Below, piece after piece: positions 1 to 8,612 of a stretch of DNA of 64,000 nt. The notes below the pieces were generated by a model, which made no database searches, had not been told where the DNA came from, and worked only from the letters and a program-made list of their open reading frames with translations. The stretch is from Amycolatopsis sp. MtRt-6 (lineage in GTDB: Bacteria > Actinomycetota > Actinomycetes > Mycobacteriales > Pseudonocardiaceae). The position numbers and the translations under genes were made by a program. The DNA lies in contig NZ_JADWPD010000041.1 of the NCBI RefSeq assembly GCF_017308975.1, positions 1 through 64,000 on the forward strand. Reading direction: 5' to 3'. Each line of letters opens with the position of its first letter. Within the stretch, counting starts at the first letter, position 1.

Positions 1-10
1 GGACCGGGCG

Positions 11-90
11 GACCGGGCGGGCCGAGCCGGGCGGGCCGGGCGGGCGGGCGGACCGGGCGGGCCGAGCCGGGCGGGCCGGGCGGGCGGGCC
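11..90. repeat. Two-copy 40-bp GC-only tandem repeat
   Basis: Positions 11-50 and 51-90 carry the same 40-base unit, differing only in the last base. The unit is itself built from GGGCGG/GGGCCG blocks. It lies just downstream of the 3' end of the beta-lactamase-fold gene and extends toward the window edge, so more copies may lie outside. No gene is visible in 1-118. Confidence 0.85.
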
Positions 91-118
91 GGATCGGCTG
101 GGGCGCGCAGGCCGGGGG

Positions 119-1606
119 TTACCGAACCTCACCGGCGTAAAAGCCCACCGGCATCGTGAGGTCCGCGCTCGACGCGCCGCACTCCAGCATCCACAACGCC
201 GCCGCCGGGCCGAGCTCGCGGCCCAATGCTCCGAGGGCGGCCGGGTCCGGGGCCACCGCCCGGGCCTGCTCCACCCCCTGCGCGAACGCCTCCGGGTCCC
301 AGCCGGCCGAGTCGTCGCCCCGGGAGCCCCGGGAGCCCAGGGAGCCCAGGGAACCCAGCGAGCCCAGCGAGCGGGCGCCACCCGCCAGCGACGGGGTCGG
401 GAGCGCCTCGGGGACCCCCAGCAGGCCGTGGGTGCGCTCGCCCGTCAGCACGCCCATCCAGCGCGAACTCTCCGGAGTGGGCCGGGGTCCGGTCCAGCGG
501 GGCCGGCCGTCCATGTCCGGCAGCTTCGCCGGCGCGCCGGACACCGCCCAGTGGCCCGCCCACTCGACCGCCAGGCCCGGCGCGCTGCGGGTCGCCGGGT
601 TGTGGAACCGGGCCATGTCCCAGCGGTTGCCCACCGCCACCGCCGCCAGGTCGCGGTGCGGCCACACCCGCGCCTCCCACCAGAACCCCCACGGGAACGC
701 CGCCGTGTGCCCCCACCACCAGTCCTCGCCCAGGTCCGGGTCGGCGAGCTCGAACGTCAGGCCGGAAAACGAACGCGAACGCGGGCGCGGCACCCGCGGC
801 GTCACCATCGCCGCGAGTGAATCCGGTGTGACCAGGCCGTGATCACCGCGGGCGGTGCGCAGCAGGGACTGCAGCAGCCGCCCGAAATCCGTGACACTCG
901 TGTGCATCCCGACGCCCGGGTACGCCGCCGTGCGCAGGGGTGGGCTGGGGACGCACCAGTCGCCGAACGCCATGTACCCGGTCGCGCCGCCGGTGCCGTC
1001 GTCGATGCTTGTCGCCGTCATCCCGGCCGGGGTGAACACTTCCCGGTGGACGCGGGCGCCGTACGGTTCGCCCGTCAGGTGCTCGACCACGCCGCCCAGC
1101 ACGCCGATCCCGAAGCTCGAGTACGAGTACGGCCCCGGTGCCGTCACCAGCGGCCGCGCTCCGCCGTACTCCACCGCGCGGCCGATCTCGTGCCGGCGCC
1201 GGACGTAGTCCAGGATCGGCTCGGCCGGGGCCGCGGGCGCCGTGGCGGTGACGATGTCGCTGGAGTAGCCGCCCTGGTGGGCGGCCAGCATGGCGGTGGT
1301 GACCGGTGCCGCTCCCGGACCGCGCAGGCCCGCGGGCAGCACCTCGTCGACCGGCGTGTCCAAACCGGCCAGGCCCGCCTCGACCAGCTGCAGGAACGCC
1401 AGCCCCGTGACGGGTTTGGTGAGCGAACCCGCCGGCGCGGGTGTCCCGGCGGTCATCGGCGTGCCCGCGGCCAGGTCCGCGAACCCGGTCTCGGCCGTCC
1501 GCAGCTCGTCGCTGGTCGCCACCGCGACGGCCACCCCGGGGGTCCCGGTCACCGCGGCCAGCCGGGGCAGGACGGTGCCGAGCGCCGCCATCACGTCGTC
1601 GAGCAT
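119..1606 (-). CDS. Serine beta-lactamase/esterase-fold hydrolase (class C-like)
   Basis: The protein is 495 aa and belongs to the penicillin-binding/beta-lactamase-related serine hydrolase family. The nucleophile motif SLTK is at about residues 61-64. A YSS triad, in place of the usual YxN, is at about 162-164, and HTA stands near the usual K/H-T-G position. No signal peptide is seen, so it is probably cytosolic and more likely an esterase or peptidase than an antibiotic resistance enzyme. The ATG at 1606 was chosen over the upstream in-frame TTG because GAGGAG sits 5 nt before it. A low-complexity Ser-Gly-Leu/Arg run near residue 425, encoded by nine-base repeats at about 318-375, looks like a slippage-expanded linker. 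It lies 33 nt after the nucleotidyltransferase gene, so the two are probably co-transcribed. The substrate is unknown. Confidence 0.8.
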   Translation of the reverse strand: MLDDVMAALGTVLPRLAAVTGTPGVAVAVATSDELRTAETGFADLAAGTPMTAGTPAPAGSLTKPVTGLAFLQLVEAGLAGLDTPVDEVLPAGLRGPGAAPVTTAMLAAHQGGYSSDIVTATAPAAPAEPILDYVRRRHEIGRAVEYGGARPLVTAPGPYSYSSFGIGVLGGVVEHLTGEPYGARVHREVFTPAGMTATSIDDGTGGATGYMAFGDWCVPSPPLRTAAYPGVGMHTSVTDFGRLLQSLLRTARGDHGLVTPDSLAAMVTPRVPRPRSRSFSGLTFELADPDLGEDWWWGHTAAFPWGFWWEARVWPHRDLAAVAVGNRWDMARFHNPATRSAPGLAVEWAGHWAVSGAPAKLPDMDGRPRWTGPRPTPESSRWMGVLTGERTHGLLGVPEALPTPSLAGGARSLGSLGSLGSLGSRGSRGDDSAGWDPEAFAQGVEQARAVAPDPAALGALGRELGPAAALWMLECGASSADLTMPVGFYAGEVR

Positions 1607-1639
1607 TCTTCTCCTCGCTTGCGTCCACAAAGGACCTGT

Positions 1640-2353
1640 TCAGCCCTCGGTGGTGTTGTAGTTGACGATCCGCTCGACCATGAGGGCGACCGCGCCCGCC
1701 AGCGGGCTGTCCGCCTCCCGGACCACCACGTCCGGCAGCCGGTGCGCCTCCTCCTCGGCGACCGCCACGACGCCCCAAAGCGCGTTGAACCCCGCCGGGT
1801 CCGCCGGCTTCTCCGCGGCCGCCTTGACCACGACGTCATCGGCGCTGTCGCTGCTGCCGACCACGGTGAGCGCGCCCATCTGCCGCAGTGTCCCGGGATC
1901 GGACTCCTCGGCCGCCACCACCGCCCAGCCCGCCACCTCGGTCGACGCCAGGGCGGCACGCAGGCTGCCGGCGCTGCCCGCGCCGCTGACAACGATGTCA
2001 GGAAGCACGAGTGCCACCGGTCCCCGCGTCATCGGCAGGGCGCAGCGAATTGCCCCGTCGAGGCCTGGTCCGGCCGTTTCGTCCTGGTAGACGAAGACCA
2101 GCTGGACCGTCCCGGCGTAGCGCGCCAGGTACTTCACCGTGTCCAGCTTGTGCGTCCCGAACACGACGACCACGCGCACGGCGAGCCCGCTGCGCGCCAG
2201 GTCGACGACGGCCTCCAGGCTGCGGTCCAGGACGGTGACGCCGGGCGCCAGGCAATGCAGCTCCTTCGCGTACGGCGCTCCGAAGCGCGTTCCGAAACCG
2301 GCACAGGGCAGGATGATCGAAACATCGGGGATGGCTACGGACGAAACAGGCAT
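1640..2353 (-). CDS. Sugar-phosphate nucleotidyltransferase-like protein
   Basis: The protein is 237 aa with the N-terminal nucleotide-binding signature of the NTP-transferase fold: ILPCAGFGTRFG followed by a KEL motif. A conserved-type Asp occurs in LPDIVV, where the family binds metal. The length fits a stand-alone nucleotidyltransferase core without the left-handed helix domain of GlmU. It may activate a sugar phosphate, which would suit the glycosyltransferase transcribed divergently 141 nt away. That link is inferred from position only. GAGGG lies about 9 nt before the ATG. Confidence 0.7.
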   Translation of the reverse strand: MPVSSVAIPDVSIILPCAGFGTRFGAPYAKELHCLAPGVTVLDRSLEAVVDLARSGLAVRVVVVFGTHKLDTVKYLARYAGTVQLVFVYQDETAGPGLDGAIRCALPMTRGPVALVLPDIVVSGAGSAGSLRAALASTEVAGWAVVAAEESDPGTLRQMGALTVVGSSDSADDVVVKAAAEKPADPAGFNALWGVVAVAEEEAHRLPDVVVREADSPLAGAVALMVERIVNYNTTEG

Positions 2354-2494
2354 CGAATGGCCCTCAAGTTCTGTTGACGGTCAGGAGCCCTTGTCCGCCT
2401 TGACAATAGCCGGTTCCGCGCGAGCGGGGAAAGCGCTCCCCTGGCACCCTGGACCGCGGCCACATCGCCGAGGAGAGAGCGAAGAGGACACCCG

Positions 2495-3703
2495 ATGCGA
2501 GTACTGCTGTCCACGTACGGAACGCGGGGCGACGTCGAACCGCTGGTGGCACTCGCGCGGGAACTGCGCGCGCTCGGCGCGCGGACGCGGATGTGCACCC
2601 CGCCGGACGCCGAGTTCGCGGACCGGCTGGCCGGGCTGGACATCGAGCCGGTGCCGGCCGGGCCGCCGGTGCGGGCGCTGATGCGCGCGACGGCGCCCCC
2701 GACGGCGGCCGAGCTGTCCCGGTACCGCACCGAACTGCTCGAGACGCAGTTCGACGTCCTCCCCGCGGCGGTCGCCGGCTGTGACGTGCTGGTGGCCGCC
2801 GGCTTGGCGCAGGTCGCCGCGCGGTCGGTCGCCGAAGCCGCGGGTATCCCCTACGTGTACGTGACCTATGCGGCCGTCAACCTGCCGTCGCCGCACCACG
2901 CGCCGCCGCCGCGGCCGGGCTGGCCGGCGCCGGACGGGGCCGCCAACACGACGTTGTGGGAACGGGACGCCCACCTGGTGAACGCGCAGTACCGCGAGCC
3001 GCTCAACGGCCACCGGGCCGCGCTCGGCCTGCCGCCGGTCGACAACGTGCGCGACCACGTCCACTCCGATCGGCCGTGGCTGGCGGCGGATCCGGTCCTC
3101 GGGCCGTGGCCTCGGCTCCCGGGCGGCCTTTCAGTGGTCCAGACAGGTGCGTGGACCCAGGTGGACGAGCGTCCACTGCCCGCCGAACTGGTGGCGTTCC
3201 TGGAAGCGGGCCCGCCGCCGGTGTACGTGGGCTTCGGCAGCATCAGCCCGGCACCGGACATCGCCCGCTGGTCGGTCGAAGCGGCCCGCGCCCGGGGGCA
3301 CCGGGTGCTCGTCTCCCGCGGCTGGGCGGACCTCGACCTGGTCGACGGCCGGGACGACTGCCTCGCCATCGGCGACGTCAACCACCAGCGCCTGTTCGGC
3401 AGGCTGGCCGCGGTGGTCCACCACGGCGGCGCGGGCACGACGCAGACGGCCGCCCGCGCCGGGGTGCCGCAGGTGGTGGTCCCGATCCCGTTGGCGGACA
3501 ACCCGTACTGGGCCGGTCAGGTGGCGGCCCGCAGGATCGGGGCGGCCCTCGACGGCCCGACGGCGACCGCCGCGTCGTTGCGCGCCGCGTTCGAAACGGC
3601 GCTGGCGCCCGAAACCCGGGCCCGGGCGCAGGCATTGGGGGCCGAGATCCGCACCGATGGAGCAACCGTGGCGGCGCGCCGGTTGCTCGAAGTGACCGCC
3701 TGA
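2495..3703 (+). CDS. GT1-family glycosyltransferase (glycopeptide Gtf-like)
   Basis: The 402-aa protein begins MRVLLSTYGTRGDVEPLVAL, the typical N-terminus of antibiotic and sterol glycosyltransferases of the GT-B fold. The donor-binding C-terminal motif HHGGAGTT followed by GVPQVVVP is intact. Its length and N-terminus resemble the glucosyl/epi-vancosaminyl transferases of glycopeptide pathways in Amycolatopsis, but no glycopeptide genes surround it, so the acceptor is unknown. It probably glycosylates a small lipophilic or aromatic metabolite in the cytosol. AGAGGA precedes the ATG by about 8 nt. It is divergent from the nucleotidyltransferase gene, a plausible source of its donor sugar. 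Confidence 0.85.
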   Translation: MRVLLSTYGTRGDVEPLVALARELRALGARTRMCTPPDAEFADRLAGLDIEPVPAGPPVRALMRATAPPTAAELSRYRTELLETQFDVLPAAVAGCDVLVAAGLAQVAARSVAEAAGIPYVYVTYAAVNLPSPHHAPPPRPGWPAPDGAANTTLWERDAHLVNAQYREPLNGHRAALGLPPVDNVRDHVHSDRPWLAADPVLGPWPRLPGGLSVVQTGAWTQVDERPLPAELVAFLEAGPPPVYVGFGSISPAPDIARWSVEAARARGHRVLVSRGWADLDLVDGRDDCLAIGDVNHQRLFGRLAAVVHHGGAGTTQTAARAGVPQVVVPIPLADNPYWAGQVAARRIGAALDGPTATAASLRAAFETALAPETRARAQALGAEIRTDGATVAARRLLEVTA

Positions 3704-3720
3704 GCTTTTCTCACCCGGAG

Positions 3721-3754
3721 GATGGGCGTCCGTCCGTGCCGATGCACGCCCATC
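3721..3754 (+). terminator. Probable hairpin terminator after the glycosyltransferase gene
   Basis: GATGGGCGT (3721-3729) pairs exactly with ACGCCCATC (3746-3754) across a 16-nt loop, starting 17 nt after the stop codon. There is no T run, as is usual for GC-rich actinobacterial terminators. Confidence 0.45.
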
Positions 3755-3803
3755 CGCAGGGCCATCCGAACGGCACAACCGTTGAGCCACAACAACCTTC
3801 GTT

Positions 3804-3823
3804 CATCCGTCAGGTGACGGATG
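3804..3823. promoter_or_regulatory. Perfect 9+9 palindrome upstream of the CynX-type transporter
   Basis: CATCCGTCA and TGACGGATG flank a 2-nt GG centre. The spacer is too short for a hairpin loop, so a dimeric repressor operator is more likely than a terminator. It lies 73-92 nt upstream of the transporter start. Confidence 0.55.
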
Positions 3824-3895
3824 TCTGTGGTGCGCGTACCGCGAAACATTGCTCTACGGAGCCCGCCGCTCCGGCCTCGACGCCGAGGAGGAGCG

Positions 3896-5041
3896 ATGTC
3901 CCGTGCTACCACCACCCTCTCCACGGTCGTGATCTTCGTTCTCGCCCTGAACCTGCGGCCCGCCGTGACCAGCCTGGGTGCCGCGCTGCCCGACATCTCG
4001 GTCGCCGGTGACATCGTCGGCGCGGTGCTCGTCGCGTTGCCCCTGTGGGCGATCGGCCTCGGTGGCTGGGCGACGCCGTGGCTGTGCGCCCGGATGGGCA
4101 CGCACCGGACGGTCACCGTGGCACTCGTCGGGCTGGTGCTGTCGCTGACCGGACGCGTGCTCGGCGGTTCGTCGCAGCTGCTGGCCGGGACGGCGCTGGC
4201 GTGCCTGTCGATCGCCGTGCTCGGCACCATGCTGCCGCTGCTGGCCAACGGTTCCGCGGCCTTCACGTTCGGGCTCGGGGCGGGCAGCACGGCCGGCGCG
4301 CTGTTCACGCCCACGGCGGTGATGTCGTCCTCGTGGCGGATCGCCCTGGGGGTGTGGGCGGTCGCGGCGCTGCTGGCCCAGCAGGTGTGGCAACGCACGC
4401 CGGGCGAGTTCCCGGCACCGCAGGCCGCGTCCGGGGCGGTCCCGGCCTCGGCGTTGACCATCCACTTCGGACTGATATCGACGGTGACGTTCCTGGTCAT
4501 GGGCTGGCTGCCGGGCATCCTGCGCGACGCGGGCGTCCCCCCGACGACGGCGGGCGTGTGCCTCGCGCTGTCGATGGCGATGGGCCTGCCGATGATGCTG
4601 CTGGTCCCGGGCTGGACCCGCCGCTGGCGCAACCAGACACTGCTGGTCATCGCGTTGGCCACCCCCAACGTCATCGGCGTGACCGGCCTGCTCGTGGCAC
4701 CGGCGGCCGCGCCCTGGCTGTGGGCGATCGCCACCGGCACGGGCATGGGCTCGCTCGCGTTCGCCCTGACGACGATTTCGCTGCGCAGCAGGGAGAGCTC
4801 GCTGTCGCTGTCGGCGGTGGTCCAGGGCGCGGGCTACCTCATCGCCGGCTTCGGCGTCCTGGCGTGCGGCTGGCTGCACACGGCGTCCGGCTCCTGGCAG
4901 GCACCGCTGCTGCTGGTGCTGGTGATCCTGCTCGGCCAGATCGTCAGCGGGCACACGGCGGTTTCGCGGCGCACGCCGGCGCCGGTGGCGAACCCGCTCG
5001 CGGTGCGCCCCCAGGGCGAGGCGCCGGAGGTCGGGGTCTGA
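3896..5041 (+). CDS. MFS transporter, CynX/NimT family
   Basis: The protein is 381 aa with about twelve hydrophobic segments. The N-terminal signature LALNLRPAVTSLGAALPDI is characteristic of the cyanate/2-nitroimidazole (CynX/NimT) branch of the major facilitator superfamily. The start at 3896 was chosen because GAGGAGGAG lies 4 nt upstream; a longer in-frame extension begins at 3821 but has no ribosome-binding site. It probably moves a small anionic or aromatic compound across the membrane. The direction and substrate cannot be told from the sequence. No cyanase gene is nearby. It ends 12 nt before the convergent LAL regulator. Confidence 0.85.
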   Translation: MSRATTTLSTVVIFVLALNLRPAVTSLGAALPDISVAGDIVGAVLVALPLWAIGLGGWATPWLCARMGTHRTVTVALVGLVLSLTGRVLGGSSQLLAGTALACLSIAVLGTMLPLLANGSAAFTFGLGAGSTAGALFTPTAVMSSSWRIALGVWAVAALLAQQVWQRTPGEFPAPQAASGAVPASALTIHFGLISTVTFLVMGWLPGILRDAGVPPTTAGVCLALSMAMGLPMMLLVPGWTRRWRNQTLLVIALATPNVIGVTGLLVAPAAAPWLWAIATGTGMGSLAFALTTISLRSRESSLSLSAVVQGAGYLIAGFGVLACGWLHTASGSWQAPLLLVLVILLGQIVSGHTAVSRRTPAPVANPLAVRPQGEAPEVGV

Positions 5042-5053
5042 ACCACCGGCGGC

Positions 5054-7885
5054 TCAGCCGGACGCCGACTGGTGCCGAGCCGCTTCGCGGGCGATGTCGA
5101 TGCGGGAATGCACGCCCAGCTTCGTCAAGATGTGCGACACGTGCGTGCCGACCGTGCGCGGGGACAGGTACAACCGGCCCGCGATCTGCGGGTTCGACAG
5201 CCCTTCGACCACCAGCGCGGCGATCCGCCCCTCGGTCGGGGTCAGGCTGTCCCAGCCGTGCCGCGCCTGGCGGTGCTTCACCTTCGGGCCGCGGCGGATG
5301 CCGAACGCGCGGAACAACGCGCGCAGGCGGGCCACGTCCCAGTGCGCGTCCAGCTCCGCGTAGAGGTCGATCGCGTGGGTGAAGGCGGCCCGCGCCGAAC
5401 CGCGGTCGTCCACCCTGGCTTCGGCGAAGGTGATGGCTGCCGCCTCCAGCGCCTTGGCGCGGGACAGCGGGCGGGCCGCGTCGCGGTAGCCGTCGGCCGC
5501 GCGCAGCAACATCGTGGCGTCGCGCTCGAGCAGGCCGCGGCAGTACAGGGCCAGTGCCCGGCGGTGCGGGATCGCGGACTCGGCCGCGATCGTGCGGACC
5601 CGGGCTTCGATCGCCGCCACCGTGCGCATGTCGCCGATCGTCGCGGCCAGGCGGGCGGTGTCGCCCAGCAGCTCCTCTCCCGCGTCCTCGCCCGCCGGCA
5701 CCGCCGTCAGCACCGCCAACGCCCGCTCCGGCGCGTCGGCGTGCTCGAACGCGAGGCTGCACGCCCGCACCAGGCACTCCACGAACTGGTCGCCGATGCG
5801 TTCGGAGTACAGCGCCGCGATGTCGAGGTGACGGCGGGCCGCCGCGGTCTCGCCGCGGTGGAAGTGGATGATCGCCGCGACACCGTGGTCGCCGCAGACC
5901 ACGGCCGGGTCCTTGCGGTCGTCCGGGACGACGTCCACCTCGGCCAGCGCGTCGTCCCACCGGCCGGCTCCCAGCAGCAGCTGCCCGACCGCGCTCTGGG
6001 CCTGGCTCAGCCGCGCGACGCTGCCGGTGCGCTCGGCCAGCTCCCGCGCCTGCCCGGCCGCGGCGAGCGCGTCGGTGTAGCGGTCGAGCGCGCCGAACGT
6101 GACCGACTGGTTGATGCGCAGCTGCAGGGTGAGGTCGGTCAGCGCCGGGTCGCCCCGGACGACGGCCATCGCGCGCTCGAACAGCGGCAGCGCGCCGGCC
6201 CACTCGCCCCGCACCATCGCGACGAAGCTCAGCACGTGCAGGGCCCACCCGGTCGCCCAGCGGTCTTCGACCGGGCCGAGCTCCGCCAGCGCCGCGGTGG
6301 CGAACCGGTCGGCGGCGTCGATCTCCCCGAGGTAGCGGTGCGTCCGCGCGATGAGCACCAGCAGCCGCGCCCGGTGCCGGGCCTGCAGCCCCGGCTGGGT
6401 CAAGGCGTTGTTCAGCTCGGGCAGGAAGTCCGCGGAGCAGCCGGTCAGCCCCCGGCACTGCACGACCGTCGTGTACAGGTCCACGCGCACGTCCGGGTCG
6501 CGCACGCGATCCAAGGCACGCAAGGCGATCCGCTCGGCCTGGGCGACGTTGCCCACGCCGTAGTAGGCGTCGGCCAGCCGGCAGGCCAGCGTGCCGGTCA
6601 CGGTGTCGTCGAGCGGCGCGTCCCGCACCGCCCGCCGCAGGAGCGCGACGGCGGCCACCGGGGCCTGGCCGATCAGCGGCGTGGCCACGTCGAGCAGCCA
6701 CCGCACGGCCCAGGGCGGCACCGGCACCCGGCTGTCCGTTGTGGACACCATGGGCAGCAGCTGCCGCGCCACCCGCTCGACCGGGGCGCTCGCCTCGGCC
6801 AGCGCCCACGCGGCGGCCTGGTGCCAGGCGATCCGGACCGCCGTCGGCATCTCGTCGTACAACGCCGTGCGGATCAACGGGTGCCGGAACGCCAGGTCGT
6901 CGCCGGCCGCCACCAGCACCCCGGCGGCGCGGGCCTCGTCGAGGGCGGGCAGCAGGTCGGCGAGCGGGGAGTTCGTCACCGTCACCAGGTCGGCGACCGA
7001 GAACCCGACGCCCAGCAGCGCCGCCGCCCGCAGCACGCCCCGCGCCGCCTCCGTCAGGAAGCCGAGCCGGTCCGCGATCGCCTCCGGCAGGGAGTCCGGC
7101 GTGGCCGCGCCGGTCACCTCCACCACGCCCGCGGTGTCGACGGCCAGGCACGAGCTGCGGGCCAGCGCGTCGACCAGTTCGGTGAGGTACAACGGGTTCC
7201 CGGCGGCGTCGTCGGCCAGCCGCGCCAGTTCGGCGCCCGGCTTGCCGCCGGCCAGCGCGGCCACCAGCTCGAGCACCGCCGGTTCCGCCAGCCGCCCCAG
7301 GCGCAGCCGCTCGGCCGGGCCGACGATCCGGAAGAGCGAGCGCAGGTCGTCGCGGCGCGGCACCGGCCGCAGCACGCCGATCAGGAGCAGCGGGAGCTGC
7401 CGGACCGAGCGGGCGAGCCGGCTCCACACCGCGACCGTCGTGCGGTCGGCCCACTGCAGCTCGTCGACGACCAGCACGGCCGGCCCGTCCTGGCAGAGCT
7501 CGTCCACCAGCGTGATCAGCTGCTCGGCCGCCGCGGCGGCGAGGTCGGCGCCCTTGCCCGCGACGGCGCTGCCGCCCAGCAGCTCGGAAATGGCGTCCCG
7601 CCGGGGATCCCGCGTGACCTGCGTGATCTGCAGGGCGTCCAGGAGGGGCAGCAGCGGCAGCGCCTGCCCGAGCTCGTCGCCCGCGCCCCAGAACACCTGG
7701 CAGCCCGCGTCGGCGGCCGCGGCGCAGGCGGCGCGGACCAGCGCTGACTTGCCGATCCCCGGCTCGCCGTCGACCAGCACGGCGCGGCCGCGACCGGCGG
7801 CGACATCACGGATCCAGGCGACCAGCCGGGACAGCTCGCCGTCCCGGCCGACCAGCAACTCAGTACCGTCCGTGAGCGGTCGCAC
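5054..7885 (-). CDS. LAL-type (MalT-like) LuxR transcriptional regulator
   Basis: The protein is 943 aa. The N-terminus is a STAND-type ATPase with Walker A GEPGIGKSAL (residues 40-49) and Walker B LVVDELQWAD (about 138-147). A long helical, TPR-like middle follows. The C-terminus is a LuxR/GerE helix-turn-helix (about 878-935) starting LTPTEGRIAALVVEGLSN. This size and order define the large ATP-binding LuxR (LAL) regulators, which usually activate catabolic or antibiotic clusters on sensing a ligand. The GTG start at 7885 has no Shine-Dalgarno sequence but has a TAAAAT hexamer ending 6 nt upstream, predicting a leaderless mRNA. Its target is not evident. The nearest candidates are the flanking transporter and the binding lipoprotein. 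Confidence 0.9.
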   Translation of the reverse strand: MRPLTDGTELLVGRDGELSRLVAWIRDVAAGRGRAVLVDGEPGIGKSALVRAACAAAADAGCQVFWGAGDELGQALPLLPLLDALQITQVTRDPRRDAISELLGGSAVAGKGADLAAAAAEQLITLVDELCQDGPAVLVVDELQWADRTTVAVWSRLARSVRQLPLLLIGVLRPVPRRDDLRSLFRIVGPAERLRLGRLAEPAVLELVAALAGGKPGAELARLADDAAGNPLYLTELVDALARSSCLAVDTAGVVEVTGAATPDSLPEAIADRLGFLTEAARGVLRAAALLGVGFSVADLVTVTNSPLADLLPALDEARAAGVLVAAGDDLAFRHPLIRTALYDEMPTAVRIAWHQAAAWALAEASAPVERVARQLLPMVSTTDSRVPVPPWAVRWLLDVATPLIGQAPVAAVALLRRAVRDAPLDDTVTGTLACRLADAYYGVGNVAQAERIALRALDRVRDPDVRVDLYTTVVQCRGLTGCSADFLPELNNALTQPGLQARHRARLLVLIARTHRYLGEIDAADRFATAALAELGPVEDRWATGWALHVLSFVAMVRGEWAGALPLFERAMAVVRGDPALTDLTLQLRINQSVTFGALDRYTDALAAAGQARELAERTGSVARLSQAQSAVGQLLLGAGRWDDALAEVDVVPDDRKDPAVVCGDHGVAAIIHFHRGETAAARRHLDIAALYSERIGDQFVECLVRACSLAFEHADAPERALAVLTAVPAGEDAGEELLGDTARLAATIGDMRTVAAIEARVRTIAAESAIPHRRALALYCRGLLERDATMLLRAADGYRDAARPLSRAKALEAAAITFAEARVDDRGSARAAFTHAIDLYAELDAHWDVARLRALFRAFGIRRGPKVKHRQARHGWDSLTPTEGRIAALVVEGLSNPQIAGRLYLSPRTVGTHVSHILTKLGVHSRIDIAREAARHQSASG

Positions 7886-7891
7886 ACCGAG

Positions 7892-7897
7892 ATTTTA
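7892..7897 (-). promoter_or_regulatory. -10 box for a leaderless LAL transcript
   Basis: On the minus strand TAAAAT is followed by 6 nt and the GTG start codon. No purine-rich ribosome-binding site is present. Confidence 0.6.
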
Positions 7898-8612
7898 AGA
7901 GGAAAACCTGTTCCCCAACAAGAGGTGCACTCAGTCAACCCGGAACGCCGGTCGGTAGCCGGGTGTTCGCGGCAATGAAACACACTTCCGGGAAATGAGC
8001 CAATTTGTGATGCCGACGTGATTGCATCGCCCGGCGTTGACGGATAACCGATCACCCACCCACTGCCGGCGCAATGCCGCGACCCGGACAAATGCGGGCC
8101 GACAGCGTTTTCCGCGATCGAATCCGTCCACCGCCGAGGACATCGACCCCCGCTTCCGGCGCCGCGACGCCGTCCCGGCCACGACTACGCTCCGTTGCCG
8201 ACACGGTCGTTCGACGATTTCGACAGCGATCGCGGGTCGCCTGCGCAGGCAGGCAACTCCCCGGATACAGGCGGCCGGAGCGCGATTTCGACAACTCGGG
8301 CCCGCCGGGTTCGGCACCGTGGGATATCGCCGAAAATCCGTTGTTTCCGCCTTGCCCGGCACACTCCGGCCACGTTTTCCGCACTCCCCCGCGAAGCCGC
8401 CGGATGCGGCACCGAGCGGATCTTTGGGCAACACAAGATCGTCGATCAAGTATTCGTGCCGCCATTGTGGTGAATTCCGCGACCGGGCACACATCACGCA
8501 TTGTCAAGGACCGCCGGGGGAACCTACAGTGGCCCGCCTGACGCCGGGGAGTGAATCACGCACCTTCCTTGGAGCCGGTACATCAACTGTCATCTCCTTC
8601 GAGGAGCAGACC
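7898..8612. other. 715-bp region without a convincing gene
   Basis: The ORFs open here lack family motifs, ribosome-binding sites and the strong third-position G/C bias of neighbouring genes. The A+T content is visibly higher than around it. It holds the promoters of the LAL regulator and of the binding lipoprotein, and otherwise nothing I can name. A decayed gene cannot be excluded. Confidence 0.5.
8501..8530 (+). promoter_or_regulatory. Sigma-70-type promoter of the NMT1-like lipoprotein gene
   Basis: TTGTCA (8501-8506) and TACAGT (8525-8530) are separated by 18 nt. The predicted transcription start lies about 75 nt before the TTG start codon. Confidence 0.5.

Noticed and set aside
318..375. 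Nine-base repeats as a possible CRISPR or mobile element
   Set aside because: They lie inside an open coding frame and encode a Ser-Gly-Leu linker; there are no spacers.
2400..2423. Plus-strand TTGACA as the promoter of the glycosyltransferase
   Set aside because: No acceptable -10 hexamer lies 16-19 nt downstream.
8022..8612. Long N-terminal extension of the NMT1-type lipoprotein from 8022
   Set aside because: It would bury the lipoprotein signal peptide about 200 residues inside, and the TTG at 8613 has a good GAGGAG site.
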